Part shown: one piece after another, positions 1 through 10,062 of the stretch | Numbering within the stretch: position 1 is the stretch's first letter | Layout of the letters: each line of letters starts with the position of its first letter | Assembly: GCA_963580285.1 (NCBI GenBank) | Contig: OY757010.1 | Span: forward strand, 146,678,675 to 146,742,674 | Source: Lucinisca nassula | Taxonomy: Eukaryota; Mollusca; Bivalvia; Lucinida; Lucinidae | DNA length: 64,000 bases | Reading direction: 5' to 3' | Program-made: the position numbers and the translations under genes | The notes under the pieces: generated by a model | Told to the model about the DNA's origin: nothing | Seen by the model: only the letters and a program-made list of their open reading frames with translations | The model's database searches: none

Positions 1-280
1 TGAGCAAACAAGGGTTACTGCAACATTTAACAAGGAAAAATGTCTGTCCGGTGTGCTTGTGTGTGCAAGTCAACGGATAGACTAAAATAGTCATATCTGA
101 TCACGTAAAATAGAAGTGGGATCGATACAATTAACCCACAGATCCTTTCACGTAAGCCTTATATCAATGACCCATTGTTGTTGCAAGAACATTCCAAATG
201 ATGACGTAAGAAAAGTTGGCATTATAACTAGGATAGCACACACATATAAGATATTACTCTCTTTTTGGGTCTTTGTTTTG

Positions 281-552
281 TTTGTTTCTTTGATTTGAGG
301 TTTAACGTCCCCATCAATACTGTAAAGGTCATTTTGGAGACGTTGCTTCCAGTTTTGTGGGACTTTTACCCGACATTGAGATGAAATGACATCTCAAGCC
401 TTGCCGCCAAATGAAACCAATAGGGTTTATAAGCATGGACGGGCCGACTCGCACTGCTTTGCCTGGGCAGGCTTAGATCCTCTAAGCGGTTTACCAGTAC
501 TCGTTTGCGGTCGGGTTTCAGCTCTGCGTGGAAGCATCATGCAGCCCATACC
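281..552 (-). mobile_element. SINE-A copy
   Basis: Recognised by GGTTTAACGTCCCCATCAAT (tail end), TTTTACCCGACATTGAGATG and GCGTGGAAGCATCATGCAGC. The 5' end (GGGGCTTGAAGAAAT) is missing, replaced by unrelated sequence after 552. Confidence 0.85.
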
Positions 553-806
553 GGACTTATACGGACATTACCTTTCCCAGCTGTGCTGATAATCAAGGGA
601 ATTAACGCGAACAAGACAGAAAATAAATGGTTATCTCCCCAAGGTCTCAACTAGCCAGGTAACTGCCAATCCTTTCGCTGACCATATGTGCAATTGCCAC
701 AGGCAAATTATAATTCGTACCACTTTTATGTACTATATAGCTCACTGTTATAATTTAAGAAAGCAGAGATCGTGTTATGATGTATCTTGAATAAAAAGAG
801 AAAAAA

Positions 807-810
<4 letters not shown>

Positions 811-884
<74 letters not shown>
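811..884. repeat. (CA)n microsatellite
   Basis: About 37 uninterrupted CA dimers; explains the open frame rich in Val-Cys on the minus strand. Confidence 0.98.
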
Positions 885-888
<4 letters not shown>

Positions 889-987
889 CAACAACAACAG
901 TTGAATGAGAAAGAATAAACATAGCTGATATCAAGTGTACTTAGCAAAATAAATACATAATTGACAAGCCAACAGTATACAATGGAA

Positions 988-1022
988 CAAGGTTTTTCTT
1001 CAAGCCCCGATGGGCAGGGGCC
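988..1022 (-). mobile_element. SINE-A 5' end fragment
   Basis: Only TTCTTCAAGCCCCGATGGGC survives, ending beside a MITE-P copy. Confidence 0.6.
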
Positions 1023-1038
1023 AAAATGGTACGTTTCT

Positions 1039-1322
1039 CATTACGATAACACACCTGTGCGACATGGTGTATTTTTAACTTCTCCAAAATGGCTAGTTTT
1101 CTGATGTAAAATCGTGATGTTTTTCTTATTCATACAGCAAACATAGGTTGTGAGTGCTCGTTAGAACCGCCTCATTGAGGTGGTTCTAACGAGTACCCAC
1201 AACCTATGTCTTGGATCAGAAATATGAAAAATAATGATTACCCCCGCAAACCCCAGTTTTCTCTTAATAAAGTGGGGTTTAGGGGGTAGGGGTGTCCATT
1301 TCACTGACTTGTTCACAAACAT
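1039..1322. mobile_element. MITE-P copy
   Basis: CATTACGATAACACACC start; central hairpin 1147-1208 (GCTCGTTAGAACCGCC / GGTGGTTCTAACGAG); CTGACTTGTTCAC end. Confidence 0.88.
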
Positions 1323-1408
1323 AAAACCCATTCACTGAGCTTTTCTACGTGTAACACCTACCCACATCCTGTGTTCGTAAAGGACCAAGAAAGTGATGAA
1401 TACAGGCC

Positions 1409-1690
1409 GCCGCCTATCGGAGCTTCGAGAAATAGATTAGGCTGCATGATGCTACCAGACAGAGCTGAAACCAGCCGCATGTGAGTACTGGTAAACCGTT
1501 TGTAAGTTCTAAGCCGGCCTAGGCAAAGTGGTGCGAATCGAACCGTCTATGCATATAAACCCTATTGATTTCACTGGCCCGCAGGCTCTGAAATGTCTTT
1601 TCATCTCAATGGCGGATAGAAGTCCCCAAAAATTGGAAGCAACGTCTCCAAAATGCCCTAAATAGTGTTGACGGGGACGTTCAACCCCAC
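1409..1690 (+). mobile_element. SINE-A copy, diverged
   Basis: CCTATCGGAGCTTCGAGAAA to ACGGGGACGTTCAACC. Many substitutions; an older copy than its neighbours. Confidence 0.75.
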
Positions 1691-1861
1691 TTTTCACTCG
1701 ATCAACTGGGGCTTAAAAGGGTGTTCATAACGTGGAAAGTATCCTTTATTGGGTACCATAAAATCCTAAAAGTTCGAACACCTTGAAACTTGCTGTAATT
1801 CTGCAAATACTTTAACAAATATGTTTTGCGACCGGCAAGGAGTCCAAATGGTGCAGACGGA

Positions 1862-1938
1862 ATGGCAAACAGTGTAGACCCTGATTAGACTGCTCCTGAG
1901 GGAGCAGTCTGATCTGGGTCTGCACTGTTTGTTTAGGC
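1862..1938. repeat. Hairpin family S copy
   Basis: GCAAACAGTGTAGACCCTGA, arms meeting at CTGCTCC-TGA-GGGAGCAG, then TGATCTGGGTCTGCACTGTT. Confidence 0.8.
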
Positions 1939-2016
1939 CTAACTGTCCTTATACTTCAGATCATTACGGTATCCTCATTACACCGCCTTATTTGCAACTT
2001 TGACATCCATTTTCCG

Positions 2017-2315
2017 GCGCCCGCCCATCGGGGCTTGAAGAAATAGATGGGCTGCATGATGCTTCCACGCAGAGCTGAAACCGACCCGCACACGAGTACT
2101 GGTAAACCGCTTAAGAGGATCTAAGCCTGCCCAGGCAAAGCGGCGCGAGTCGGCCGGTCCATGCTTATAAACCCTATTGATTTCATTGGCGGCGGCAGGG
2201 CTTGAGAAGTCATTTCATCTCAAAGTCGGGTAAACGTCCCACAAAATTGGAAGCAACGTCTCTAAAATGACCTTTACAGTGTTGACGGGGACGTTAAATG
2301 TCAAATCAAACAAAA
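2017..2315 (+). mobile_element. SINE-A copy next to exon 6
   Basis: GCCCATCGGGGCTTGAAGAA to TGTCAAATCAAACAAAAAA. It ends about 25 bp from the exon 6 splice donor, so an open frame runs from exon 6 into the SINE; that extension is intronic. Confidence 0.88.
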
Positions 2316-2341
2316 AAGCAGTTGAAACAAACACAACCAAC

Positions 2342-2505
2342 CTGTGGTTCCTGAAAGTAAAGGTCTGTCCGTATATCTGCATATCGTGTATTCCATTGGC
2401 CAGAGAGAAGAGATAAATAACAATCTCCTCCCCTTCACAAAGTCCATCAAAGTCTGGCATATTACCATACACGAAACCATTTAGATGGTACATTTTGTTG
2501 CTTTC
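2342..2505 (-). CDS. Multicopper oxidase, exon 6 (start of domain 2), gene continues off left edge
   Basis: Seen: acceptor CTGTATTTCAG|GA and donor CACAG|GTTGGT, 164 bp, opening in frame after exon 5. It reads ESNKMYHLNGFVYGNMPDFD, LCEGEEIVIYLFSLANGIHD and MQIYGQTFTFRNH. The family pattern is QESN-x-MHAINGYVYGN, then C-x-G-x-x-V-x-WHL-x-G-x-GNEIDVH-x-AFFHGQTF. The IHD histidine aligns with the first type 1 copper ligand of domain 2 (VHT in relatives), while the later FFHG is IYG here and the GNEID loop is two residues shorter. Two bases (AG) are left for the next exon, which should carry the second half of domain 2; I see no such exon in 1-2341, so it lies outside the window. Residues 261-314 of the predicted product. 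Confidence 0.92.
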
Positions 2506-2612
2506 CTGAAATACAGGGACCAGTTCTTCAAAGCATCGTTAGCTTAACGAGCTCGTTAGTGGTCAACTTGTTATCGTTCTAGCAAGTACAATAATGAAAT
2601 TGTAATATTTTT

Positions 2613-2889
2613 CATTACGCAAACAGGCCTATACAAATACATTGCCACCATTATCGCCGAAATAATGAAAATTTTATGATGAAAAATTGTGATATTTTTC
2701 TTATTTCTGCTCAAAATATAGATTATGGGCACTCGTTAGAACCGCCTCATCGAGGCGGTTCTAACGAGTACCCACAATCTATATTTTAGAGCAGAAATAA
2801 GAATAAGGTTTACCCCCGGAAACCCCAGTTTTACTATATAAAAGTGGGGTTCAAGGGGGTCAAAATTATATAGGCGTGTTTTCGTGATG
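2613..2889. mobile_element. MITE-P copy, intact
   Basis: CATTACGCAAACAGGCCTAT start and ATAGGCGTGTTTTCGTGATG end are inverted repeats; central hairpin 2716-2785. Located 108 bp upstream of exon 6. Confidence 0.9.
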
Positions 2890-3267
2890 GCTGAAAAAAA
2901 AATGTGAGTAGTTTTTGCATTTGCAAAAGGTGTTTCCCCTAATGGGTTAGATCAGGATCTGCACCCTGCTGCCCTTCTGGCCCACCCTGCTGCCCTTCTC
3001 ATCCACGCTGCTGCCCTTTGTTGGTGTGAAAACATTTTTTCTAGAGAAGAACTGCCAAAACAAGTTCCTGTATATGAAAGAAGCTTTTTGATCATCATAG
3101 TAAGCTACAGTTTGCTCTTAAGTAATGGTTATAAAGCATGTAAAGCCTTTATTTAGGCTCTCTTGAAAACATGATGGTAGCAGAGTGCCCTTTTAGACAG
3201 CTTTCACGCGTTAACAGTGCTCTTTTGTTTGAACCAGTACCCTGCCCTTATCCAAGTCTGGAAGAAG

Positions 3268-3345
3268 CACTATGCCTGCGAGCAGCAAAGACTCAGGCGA
3301 GCCTACGCGCAGGCTCGCCTGAGCCTTAGGTGCTCGCATAGGAGA
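3268..3345. repeat. Isolated hairpin related to the MITE-Q centre
   Basis: TGCGAGCAGCAAAGACTCAG-GCGAGCC / GGCTCGCCTGAG-CCTTAGG-TGCTCGCA. The TIRs are absent. Confidence 0.55.
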
Positions 3346-3398
3346 TATTTAACCTTTTTACTTGAGTTGGATCATATATATTTAAAAAGCAAACATAC

Positions 3399-3562
3399 TA
3401 TGAAGGCCGCATCTTTCTGGTGATGTAGTTTACGACATGCTCTTGGGTCGAGGCATTTGTTCAAATTGTTCTCTATGTAATGGCTCGCTCCCTCGTCTGT
3501 AATGTCCACATAAAGAAAGTACTCTCTCCATACATCCCTTCTGAACTCTCCTCTCAGAGTAC
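3399..3562 (-). CDS. Multicopper oxidase, exon 5 (divergent linker to domain 2)
   Basis: Seen: acceptor TGTTCCAG|GT and donor TTCATA|GTATGT frame a 164-bp open stretch in the phase required between exons 4 and 6. It reads GTLRGEFRRDVWREYFLYVD, then ITDEGASHYIENNLNKCLDP and RACRKLHHQKDAAFI. Known pattern: after LICKRGTL the family has a charged stretch ending in EFFLLFSVFDENLSWY and later FQESN. Here DVWREYFLYVDITDEGASHY aligns with D-x-x-REFFLLFSVVDEN-x-SWH. The match is weaker than in its neighbours and KC-x4-AC adds two cysteines, so annotation pipelines may miss it. It was found because exon phases demanded an exon of length 2 mod 3 between 2506 and 5464. Confidence 0.88.
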
Positions 3563-3759
3563 CTGGAACATAATCGTCATCCGTTTTGTGTCGTTTTTAG
3601 ATGTAAACCAGTCATGCCAAAGAAAAATGAAGCTACAAAATTGCTTCCAGAATTGGCTTTTTTGATTTGAAAACAGAAGTATTCACTTGAGGATGTATTG
3701 ATTCCCCTTAGCACTCATAGTCCAACACACAAATATCACTTTAAAGACACACACAAGTG

Positions 3760-4070
3760 TCGGCCCCCGCCCATCGGGGCTTGAAGAAATAGATGGGCTG
3801 CATGGTGCTTCCACGCAGAGCTAAATCCGACCGCACACGAGTACTGGTAAACCGCTTAGAGGACCTAAGCCTGCCCAGGCAAAGCGGTGCGAGTCGGACC
3901 GTTCAATGCTTATAAACCCTATTGGTTTCATTAGGTGACAGGGCTTGAGATGTCATTTCATCTCAATGCCAGGTAAAAGTCCCACAAAATTGGAAGCAAC
4001 ATCTCCAAAATGACCTTTATAGCATTGACGGGGACGTTAAACCTCAAATCAAACAAACATACATAAGTGT
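3760..4070 (+). mobile_element. SINE-A copy
   Basis: Full length; 5' end CCATCGGGGCTTGAAGAAAT, tail GTTAAACCTCAAATCAAACA. Flanked by AAGTGT on both sides, a likely short target duplication. Confidence 0.88.
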
Positions 4071-5147
4071 ATTTCTTCATCTATACTGACTCGACATATG
4101 CGTTCGAAACCCGGGCGGGGCATCGTAAGGGGGCGAAACGACTACATCGAATTCATTCAGATAATTTTTTCTTGAAAGACCACGATTAGTTCTTTTGATG
4201 AACGTGATCACCTTTCGCATGTTTGTTATTGCGTTGCAAAGGTAAAAATATGTCGTTTTGTTACGTTATATACATGTAAATGGTGCACAGCAGACATCGA
4301 GGTAAACCGAAATTGAATATTTAGTCTTTTAATGCATATAATATAAATTTTCAACTGCGGTTGACTGTGTTGAAACTTACTAAGTACTTTTAATGCAATT
4401 AATGCAATTTTTCAATTGCAGTTTTATCGCATGTCATGCCTATAGTGCACAGCAGAGTGAGGTAAGGAGGGTAAGGTTAACAGGTTAAATATTATTATTA
4501 AAGAAAAAACACTCTACCACAGCGAGCTCGTATATAGGTAATGGAATGGAACTGTGATTTTTTATGCAACAAATCGCTGGACGAGAGAATACGATGAGTG
4601 ACGCCATTAACGCCGTTTTATGACTCACTCGTAGATTCCTTGACGTTGGAGGTGAAACATTATTTTCTCGGACAGGGGCAAAAATTAGAGAGATACAGTC
4701 AATAATGCTGGCGTGATTTCTTCTATAAATGGCGGAAGGTTGGGAGAATTTGAAGTAACCAACAAACTTATTGTCTATTTTAAGTGTGTTAGAATTGAAA
4801 AAGATCAGCTTATGTGTGTGATTTGTTGAGTAATAAATCACAGTTTGTCGATCAGCTGAAAGTAGACAAAAACTCGCTCTACGCGTTCAACGTTACAAAT
4901 GACCTCCAAACTGTGATTTATAACTCAACAAATCACTGATAGGGCGGATCTATTAATTTTATTACCGTGTGCAAATGTCGGATATTCTTATCGGGTATGC
5001 AAGAAATTACTATCATTTTTGGTTTGTTTGAAAACCTGTTCTTTTCTTATAAATGGGCAAAGATCAGCCTCTCAAGTATATGTAATGAAACTCTCATCAG
5101 TTGTATTCTCCAATTTTGTCAAGAAAAAGTGAGATTTAAAGGGGTAG

Positions 5148-5422
5148 CATCACGAAAACACGCCTATATATTTTTTACACCATTGAACACCACTTTTTAT
5201 GCAGTAAAACTGGGGTTTACGGGGGTAACCTTATTTTTCTTATTTCTGCTCTAATATATCGATTGTGGGTACTAGTTAGAACCTATATTTTGAGCAGAAA
5301 TAAGAAAAATACCACACTTTTTTCATCGTGAAATTTTCGTTGTTTTTTTTTTTGTTTTTGTTTTTGTTTTGTATTCGGCGGTAAAGTTTACGATGTATTT
5401 GTGTAGGCGTGTTTTCGTAATG
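5148..5422. mobile_element. MITE-P copy lacking one half of the central hairpin
   Basis: Ends CATCACGAAAACACGCCTAT / TAGGCGTGTTTTCGTAATG intact. The centre goes from GTGGGTACTAGTTAGAAC straight to CTATATTTTGAGC, so the palindrome has been deleted to one arm. 42 bp from exon 4. Confidence 0.88.
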
Positions 5423-5464
5423 GTCGCAATGCACTTTGTAGCATGATAAGCAATATCTCAATAC

Positions 5465-5677
5465 CTGGAACACACACAACAAGTGGCCCCACCAAGCCAG
5501 CCTCTATATCTCTCATGGAGTCCACATGAGAATGGTAAACCCATGCCACACATTTATCGTCATCCTTCGCCGGGGCGAAATTGGCAGTGATGTTCCAAAA
5601 ATACATGAAGGAATGACCTGACGCAACTGCGTCACCAAGTTTGTGCTCTGTCCGTTCTCCGTCCAGATATAACGCTC
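5465..5677 (-). CDS. Multicopper oxidase, exon 4 (HSH copper motif)
   Basis: Second half of domain 1. Seen: a long pyrimidine tract and TAG acceptor at 5678-5695, donor TTCCAG|GTATTG, 213 bp. The reading includes GALYLDGE, YFWNITANFAPAKDDDKC, then CVAWVYHSHVDSMRDIEAGL and VGPLVVC. WVYHSHVD is the second H-x-H of the trinuclear site, and the C...C spacing (KC to VVC) matches the domain 1 disulfide seen in ceruloplasmin and hephaestin. Phase 2/1 fits exons 3 and 5. The intron immediately 3' of this exon starts with a MITE-P copy (5148-5422) only 42 bp away. This is the most conserved exon of the gene in the window. Confidence 0.96.
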
Positions 5678-5840
5678 CTAGAAAAAAAAAAGACAAATTT
5701 GTTAATATATGAAAGTTAAACTAAGAAACACTTTGATGGCTCGAACACCAGTGACTAGTTAACCATGGCCGATTCGACCTCGTTATTGAGTCCAAAGGGA
5801 ATTGTCCCCGCAATTCAAGATATAGAGGATCTTACACAAG

Positions 5841-6078
5841 TGAGCCCCGCCAAGCGAATTTGTGTCTTCGAGCATTCCGTCATGACAAATTTTAACTGCG
5901 CATGCCCAGCCACTCAGAAGGGTTAGGGATAAGGCTTTCTGTCTGAAGGTTCCTCTTGATTCACTGCTTGTATTAGCGAGCGGCGAAGGTTCTGGCGAGA
6001 CTGCGCGGATGCGCAGGCTCGCCTGAACCTTCGCTGCTCGCATAGGCGATAAGTACCAAAATCGCTTGACGGGGCCGT
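5841..6078 (+). mobile_element. MITE-Q copy
   Basis: TIRs GAGCCCCGCCAAGCGAATTT and AATCGCTTGACGGGGCC. An interior palindrome of about 90 bp (GCGAAGGTTCTGGCGAGACT / AGGCTCGCCTGAACCTTCGC). Confidence 0.85.
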
Positions 6079-6084
6079 AGTGAT

Positions 6085-6425
6085 AATTTCATATGAAATT
6101 TATGAAACGAGCCTTCGGAGAGTTTCATAATTTTCATGTGAAATGAACACTAGTGTAAGATTTTGTTTATCACATGACCACTTTAAATTTAATTTCATCG
6201 CCTTTACATACGACAATTTTATCTCCAAAAAAAGCATGGTTGACATGGACGTCGTCATGGCAATACACGTGTGGTCATACGATTTTTATTACATGGCATT
6301 ATCCACTGCTTATCAACGACGTCATGTGATAAATCACTTTATCATATAAGGTCGCTGTTATCTAGTGGATAACGTCATGTAATAAAATCGTGTGCATACA
6401 CGTGTAATAACACATGGATACTGGC
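6085..6425. repeat. Hairpin-bearing dispersed repeat
   Basis: ATGAAATTTATGAAACGAGC mirrored by AGAGTTTCATAATTTTCATG; then a region with TATCCACT...AGTGGATAACG and repeated CATGTAATAAAATCG inverse pairs. A diverged relative is at 53215-53420 and a shorter hairpin of the same type at 6700-6750. Confidence 0.5.
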
Positions 6426-6509
6426 GCAAAACGTTATGACGCCGTTCGTGACAGCCCTGTGTTTTCTATCGAAATTCTTCAGAACTTCAGCGATAAAATC
6501 CGAACGTTA

Positions 6510-6682
6510 TATGAGCCCCGCCAAGCAAATTTGTGTCTTCGAGTATTCCGTCATGACAAATTTTAACTGCGCATGCCCAGCCATTCAGAGGGACCAGGGA
6601 TATGGCTTTCTTTCTGAAGGTTCCTCTTGATTCACTGCTCGCATAGGCGATAAGTACCAAAATCGTTTGACGGGGCCCATAT
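6510..6682 (+). mobile_element. MITE-Q copy without the inner palindrome
   Basis: Same TIRs, flanked by ATAT/TATAT-type sequence. The segment from GCTTGTATTAGCG to CCTTCGCTGCTCG is missing, leaving CACTGCTCGCATAGGCGATA. Confidence 0.85.
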
Positions 6683-6899
6683 GATAAACAGAATCATTTA
6701 ATTTAAAACTTATGAAACTCGCCGAAGGTTGGTTTCACAAATTGCATATGGAGTGCGTACTCGTGTAAGATCCTCTATATATTTAGGGTACTTATTTCTT
6801 GAAATGTTTATTTTGTGTATTCATTAGAACCGCCTCGAAAAGGCGATTCTAATGAACACACACAGCATATCTTTATTTTAATGAAGATCAAAAATATCT

Positions 6900-8655
6900 T
6901 CCTACAGACATCCCCGTTGTGCCTCCTGGTCGGGAATAATCATTGACCGTCAGTACTTCGAAATACTCTTATTTCGAATAAACGTTCATGATCGCAAAGG
7001 CCTCGGAACCATTGAAGATGTCTTTGGAAACAAAGTACACCCTGTAGACTCAGTTAAATTAAGCTCTTCATATAAGTATTATTGTATTTGTAAGACTGCT
7101 TCCGCCCTCTAGCGGACAAATTAAAAAACTATTTATTAAAGTCCGTGATTCCAAAATTGATAAGATTGTATTATGTTGAAATTCGTGAAGACGTTCGAAA
7201 AACGGCAGCAGTGAAGAAAACAACAGAAACATACACTTCGTTAACTGACATTTTGAGAATTGTGCTCGTAAAACTGTAATTGCAATGTCAAGAATTGTTT
7301 TGTTTACGGCTAAATTGTGCATGGGTCACTCCAGTATAGCAAGCAATCATCAGATTTTGGTTCGACTGTAGTCGACAATTGGCCCAAACTTAACTTTAGA
7401 CTAAAATTTCTCCTAATGCAGATAGCCTCATAACCGCCGAAACTCTTGGCAAGAGACATCCGTGCGAAAATATAGCTCCATATTCAAAACAGTTTCAAAA
7501 GCTCCTCATATCTAAAAGTGAAACTGCCGAAGCAGCTGAATATAATAATTTGTATTTTTTTGTCAATTTATTTCATAAACGAACCTGTCTTCTTGTTTAC
7601 TTTTCAATGATTATAAATTTTACACAGTTCTCCGTGTATAATTTATGAATGAATACATCGTACGTTAATTCGCCTTGCGTGTTCAGATCAACCCATTTTT
7701 GTACCGGAAACCCCCTACCGGGCAATTGGCAAACGATCAGTCGCCACAGAACGCGGCGTACGATCAGGTCTTGTGCACACAGTTTGCAAAATGTTCAGAC
7801 TTTTCCAAATAAATTTTGAAGAAGAAATATTCTGTTTGCCCTTAATTTTGAAATGGATTTGTGCTATACATGTATATAAGGTGGAAGAAAATGGGTTAAA
7901 AGTTACAGTGTTGAAAAATATTCAGAAAGCGTTCAAATAAACTAGGTGAGAGCAATAAAAATATGGTGAGGATTAAACCCCTTCCTACGGCGGTAACGGG
8001 ACGTTTCGCCTGAAGACCATCACAAATCCGGGACGATGCGTCCTTGGGTGCAGTTGTTATTATATGTACGTGTTCTAATTAGGTATAGGAAACGGGTAAT
8101 TAAATATCAATCATTTCATTGATACGTTGTTAATTATAGCTCAATTTGAATACGTAAGTTAACTTGCACATGAGCAAATTTTACACAGGTGAGCAAAAGT
8201 ACATTTTGCTTAGCTTTCACATGGACTTTAAGAGTCTAACCACGCTGTACACATGCACATATTTGCATACATACGTATTTATTTCCACGAGATATTATAG
8301 CTGATGATTCAGTCATTTAAATTAAAATGAATGGACTGGCACAGAATGCTACCATATTGCTGGGAAATGAGTTTCAAGCTGGGAAATATCAAAAGCAGGC
8401 AGTTATGAGACCATATTGGGATTAATAATTCATTGAAGAAAGTAACCAATCGCAAATGAAGGAATATTTATGGTAGGAATGGAGCTGATGCAGTAATTGG
8501 GTCTCAGAGCGAGTTACCTTCCGCTGAAATTCACTAGAGAGCACCACTCGAGACAATGGTCCTTATCAGTATTACCTGTTTTCCCAGTTTTGGAGTCAAT
8601 TGTTTACCCACAATCATATTTTCATTTTCATTTTCAATGCGTTTGTGAAATGTTT
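6900..8655. other. No recognisable gene
   Basis: Intron 3 of the oxidase. Contains only weak, short frames and a decayed palindrome at 6810-6870 (ATTCATTAGAACCGCCTCG), perhaps an old MITE-P. I see nothing else. Confidence 0.6.
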
Positions 8656-8832
8656 TCACCATATATATTGCTTTGCCTCCTCTTCTATTTTCTATCAAAG
8701 ATAAAATCGTATTGAATTATGGAGCATATAGATCGTTGTTTTATAAAGCATATATCCAACCACATTTTAATTATTGTAATGGTGTATGGGGAAGTTCATC
8801 TAATTATAATGTTTCACAAATAATTTCAATGG

Positions 8833-9420
8833 TACGGAACCTGGGACGGGGACATGATTTTTTTTTATTTTTTAAGTTGTGCGCACAAGATAATATCTTG
8901 TGCGGTCAAGATATTATCTTATGCGGACAACATATTATCTTGTGCGGACAAGATATTATCTTGTGCGGACAAGATATTATCTTATGCGGACAACATAATA
9001 TCTTGTCCGCACAAGATATTATCTTGTTCGCACAACATATTATCTTGTTTGCACAACATAGATCTTGGGAAGTTGTGCGGACAAGATATTATCTTGTGCG
9101 GACAAGATATTATCTTGTGCGGACAAGATATTATCTTGTGCGGACAAGGTAATATCTTGTGCGGACAAGACAATATCTTGTGAGCACAAGATCTATGTTG
9201 TACAGACAAGATATTATCTTCTGCAGACAAGATAATATCTTGTTTGCAAAACTTAATATCTTGTGCGGACAAGATAATATCTTGTCTGCACAAGATAATA
9301 TGTTGTCCCCACAAGATTATATCTTGTCCACACAAGATAATATGTTGTCCACACAAGACATTATCTTTTGCGCACAACTTATAAAATAAAAAAAAATCAT
9401 GTCCCTTCCCGGGTTCCGTA
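8833..9420. mobile_element. Foldback element with an internal array of 21-22 bp palindromic units
   Basis: Seen: terminal inverted repeats TACGGAACC-x-GGGA-x-GGG plus CATGATTTTTTTT (8833 onward) and their inverse ending GGGTTCCGTA at 9420. CAATGG directly flanks both ends (8827-8832 and 9421-9426), a 6-bp target duplication. The interior (about 8878-9380) is some 22 units of a word like TTGTGCGGACAAGATATTATC in which CAAGATATTATCTTG is itself a palindrome. It sits inside the LINE remnant. Apparent proteins here (repeats of ILCGQD) are artefacts of the array. No transposase is encoded, so it is a non-autonomous DNA element (inferred). Confidence 0.85.
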
Positions 9421-9653
9421 CAATGGTGAGTTTGCAAAATTATTTTTTGGTCTGAATATTCAGACATTGATAGTGCACGGAGATATTTTATCTTTTGATC
9501 AAAATGTACTTGTCAACAAAGTAATAATAATGTACATGTATAAAGTGGTACATGATATGGTTCCGCAATATATTAAAGATTATTTTCAGCTACGAGCAGG
9601 CACGGTACCTGACACCTCATAACGTTCTGTCTCGAATCAGAATTTTTTATATC

Positions 9654-10062
9654 CATCACGAAAACACGCCTATATAATTTTGACCCCCTTGAACCCCTCT
9701 TTTATATTGTAAAACTGGGGTTTCCGGGGGTATACCTTATTTTTCTTATTTCTTCTCTAAAATATAGATTGTGGGTACTCGTTAGAACTGCCTCGATGAG
9801 GCGGTTCTAACGAGTGCCCACAATCTATTTTTTGAGCAGAAATAAGAAAAATATCACAATATTTCATGATAAAATGTTCATTTTTTCGGCGATAATGGTT
9901 GCAATGTATTTTTTTTTGGTTTGGGTTTTACGGCCATTTCAAGATTATTTCACTCATATCGAGCCGATCGTTATTCAGAGGTGGGCGAAAACCGGAGTAC
10001 CCGGAGAAAAACCACCTGACCTTCCGTTTGCAATGTATTTGTATAGGCGTGTTTGCGTAATG
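9654..10062. mobile_element. MITE-P copy, carrying a nested SINE-C
   Basis: Termini CATCACGAAAACACGCCTAT and TATAGGCGTGTTTGCGTAATG are inverted repeats. The centre (9768-9830) is the family hairpin around GTACTCGTTAGAACTGCC. The right arm is split by SINE-C at 9912-10029. It is inserted in the LINE remnant, giving three nested layers at this site. Confidence 0.9.
9912..10029 (-). mobile_element. SINE-C insertion with 11-bp target duplication
   Basis: A 118-bp element with a poly(A) end (poly(T) on the plus strand at 9912) and an exact GCAATGTATTT duplication at 9901-9911 and 10030-10040. The body contains CACTCATATCGAGCCGATCG and an ACCGGAGTACCCGGAGAAAA stretch. It interrupts MITE-P. Confidence 0.85.

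Noticed and set aside
2215..2341. Extension of the oxidase frame leftward past exon 6 (FDLTFNVPVNTVKV...)
   Set aside because: This part is SINE-A on its antisense strand; the same peptide appears at many SINE-A copies (27007, 39000, 46830). The exon ends at the CACAG|GTTGGT donor.
4485..4841. 118-codon minus-strand frame in intron 4
   Set aside because: No recognisable motif, no splice-site support, and low-complexity ends.
5388..5464. Extension of the exon 4 frame after VVCVP
   Set aside because: Beyond the CCAG|GTATTG donor the frame has no family similarity, and phase to exon 5 is only met by using the donor.
8878..9380. Possible CRISPR array
   Set aside because: Units are contiguous with no unique spacers and the host is eukaryotic.
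8673..9467. Overlapping 110-160 codon frames on both strands with CGQDIIL repeats
   Set aside because: Translations of the palindromic 21-22 bp word array; open in several frames on both strands, as expected for a repeat.
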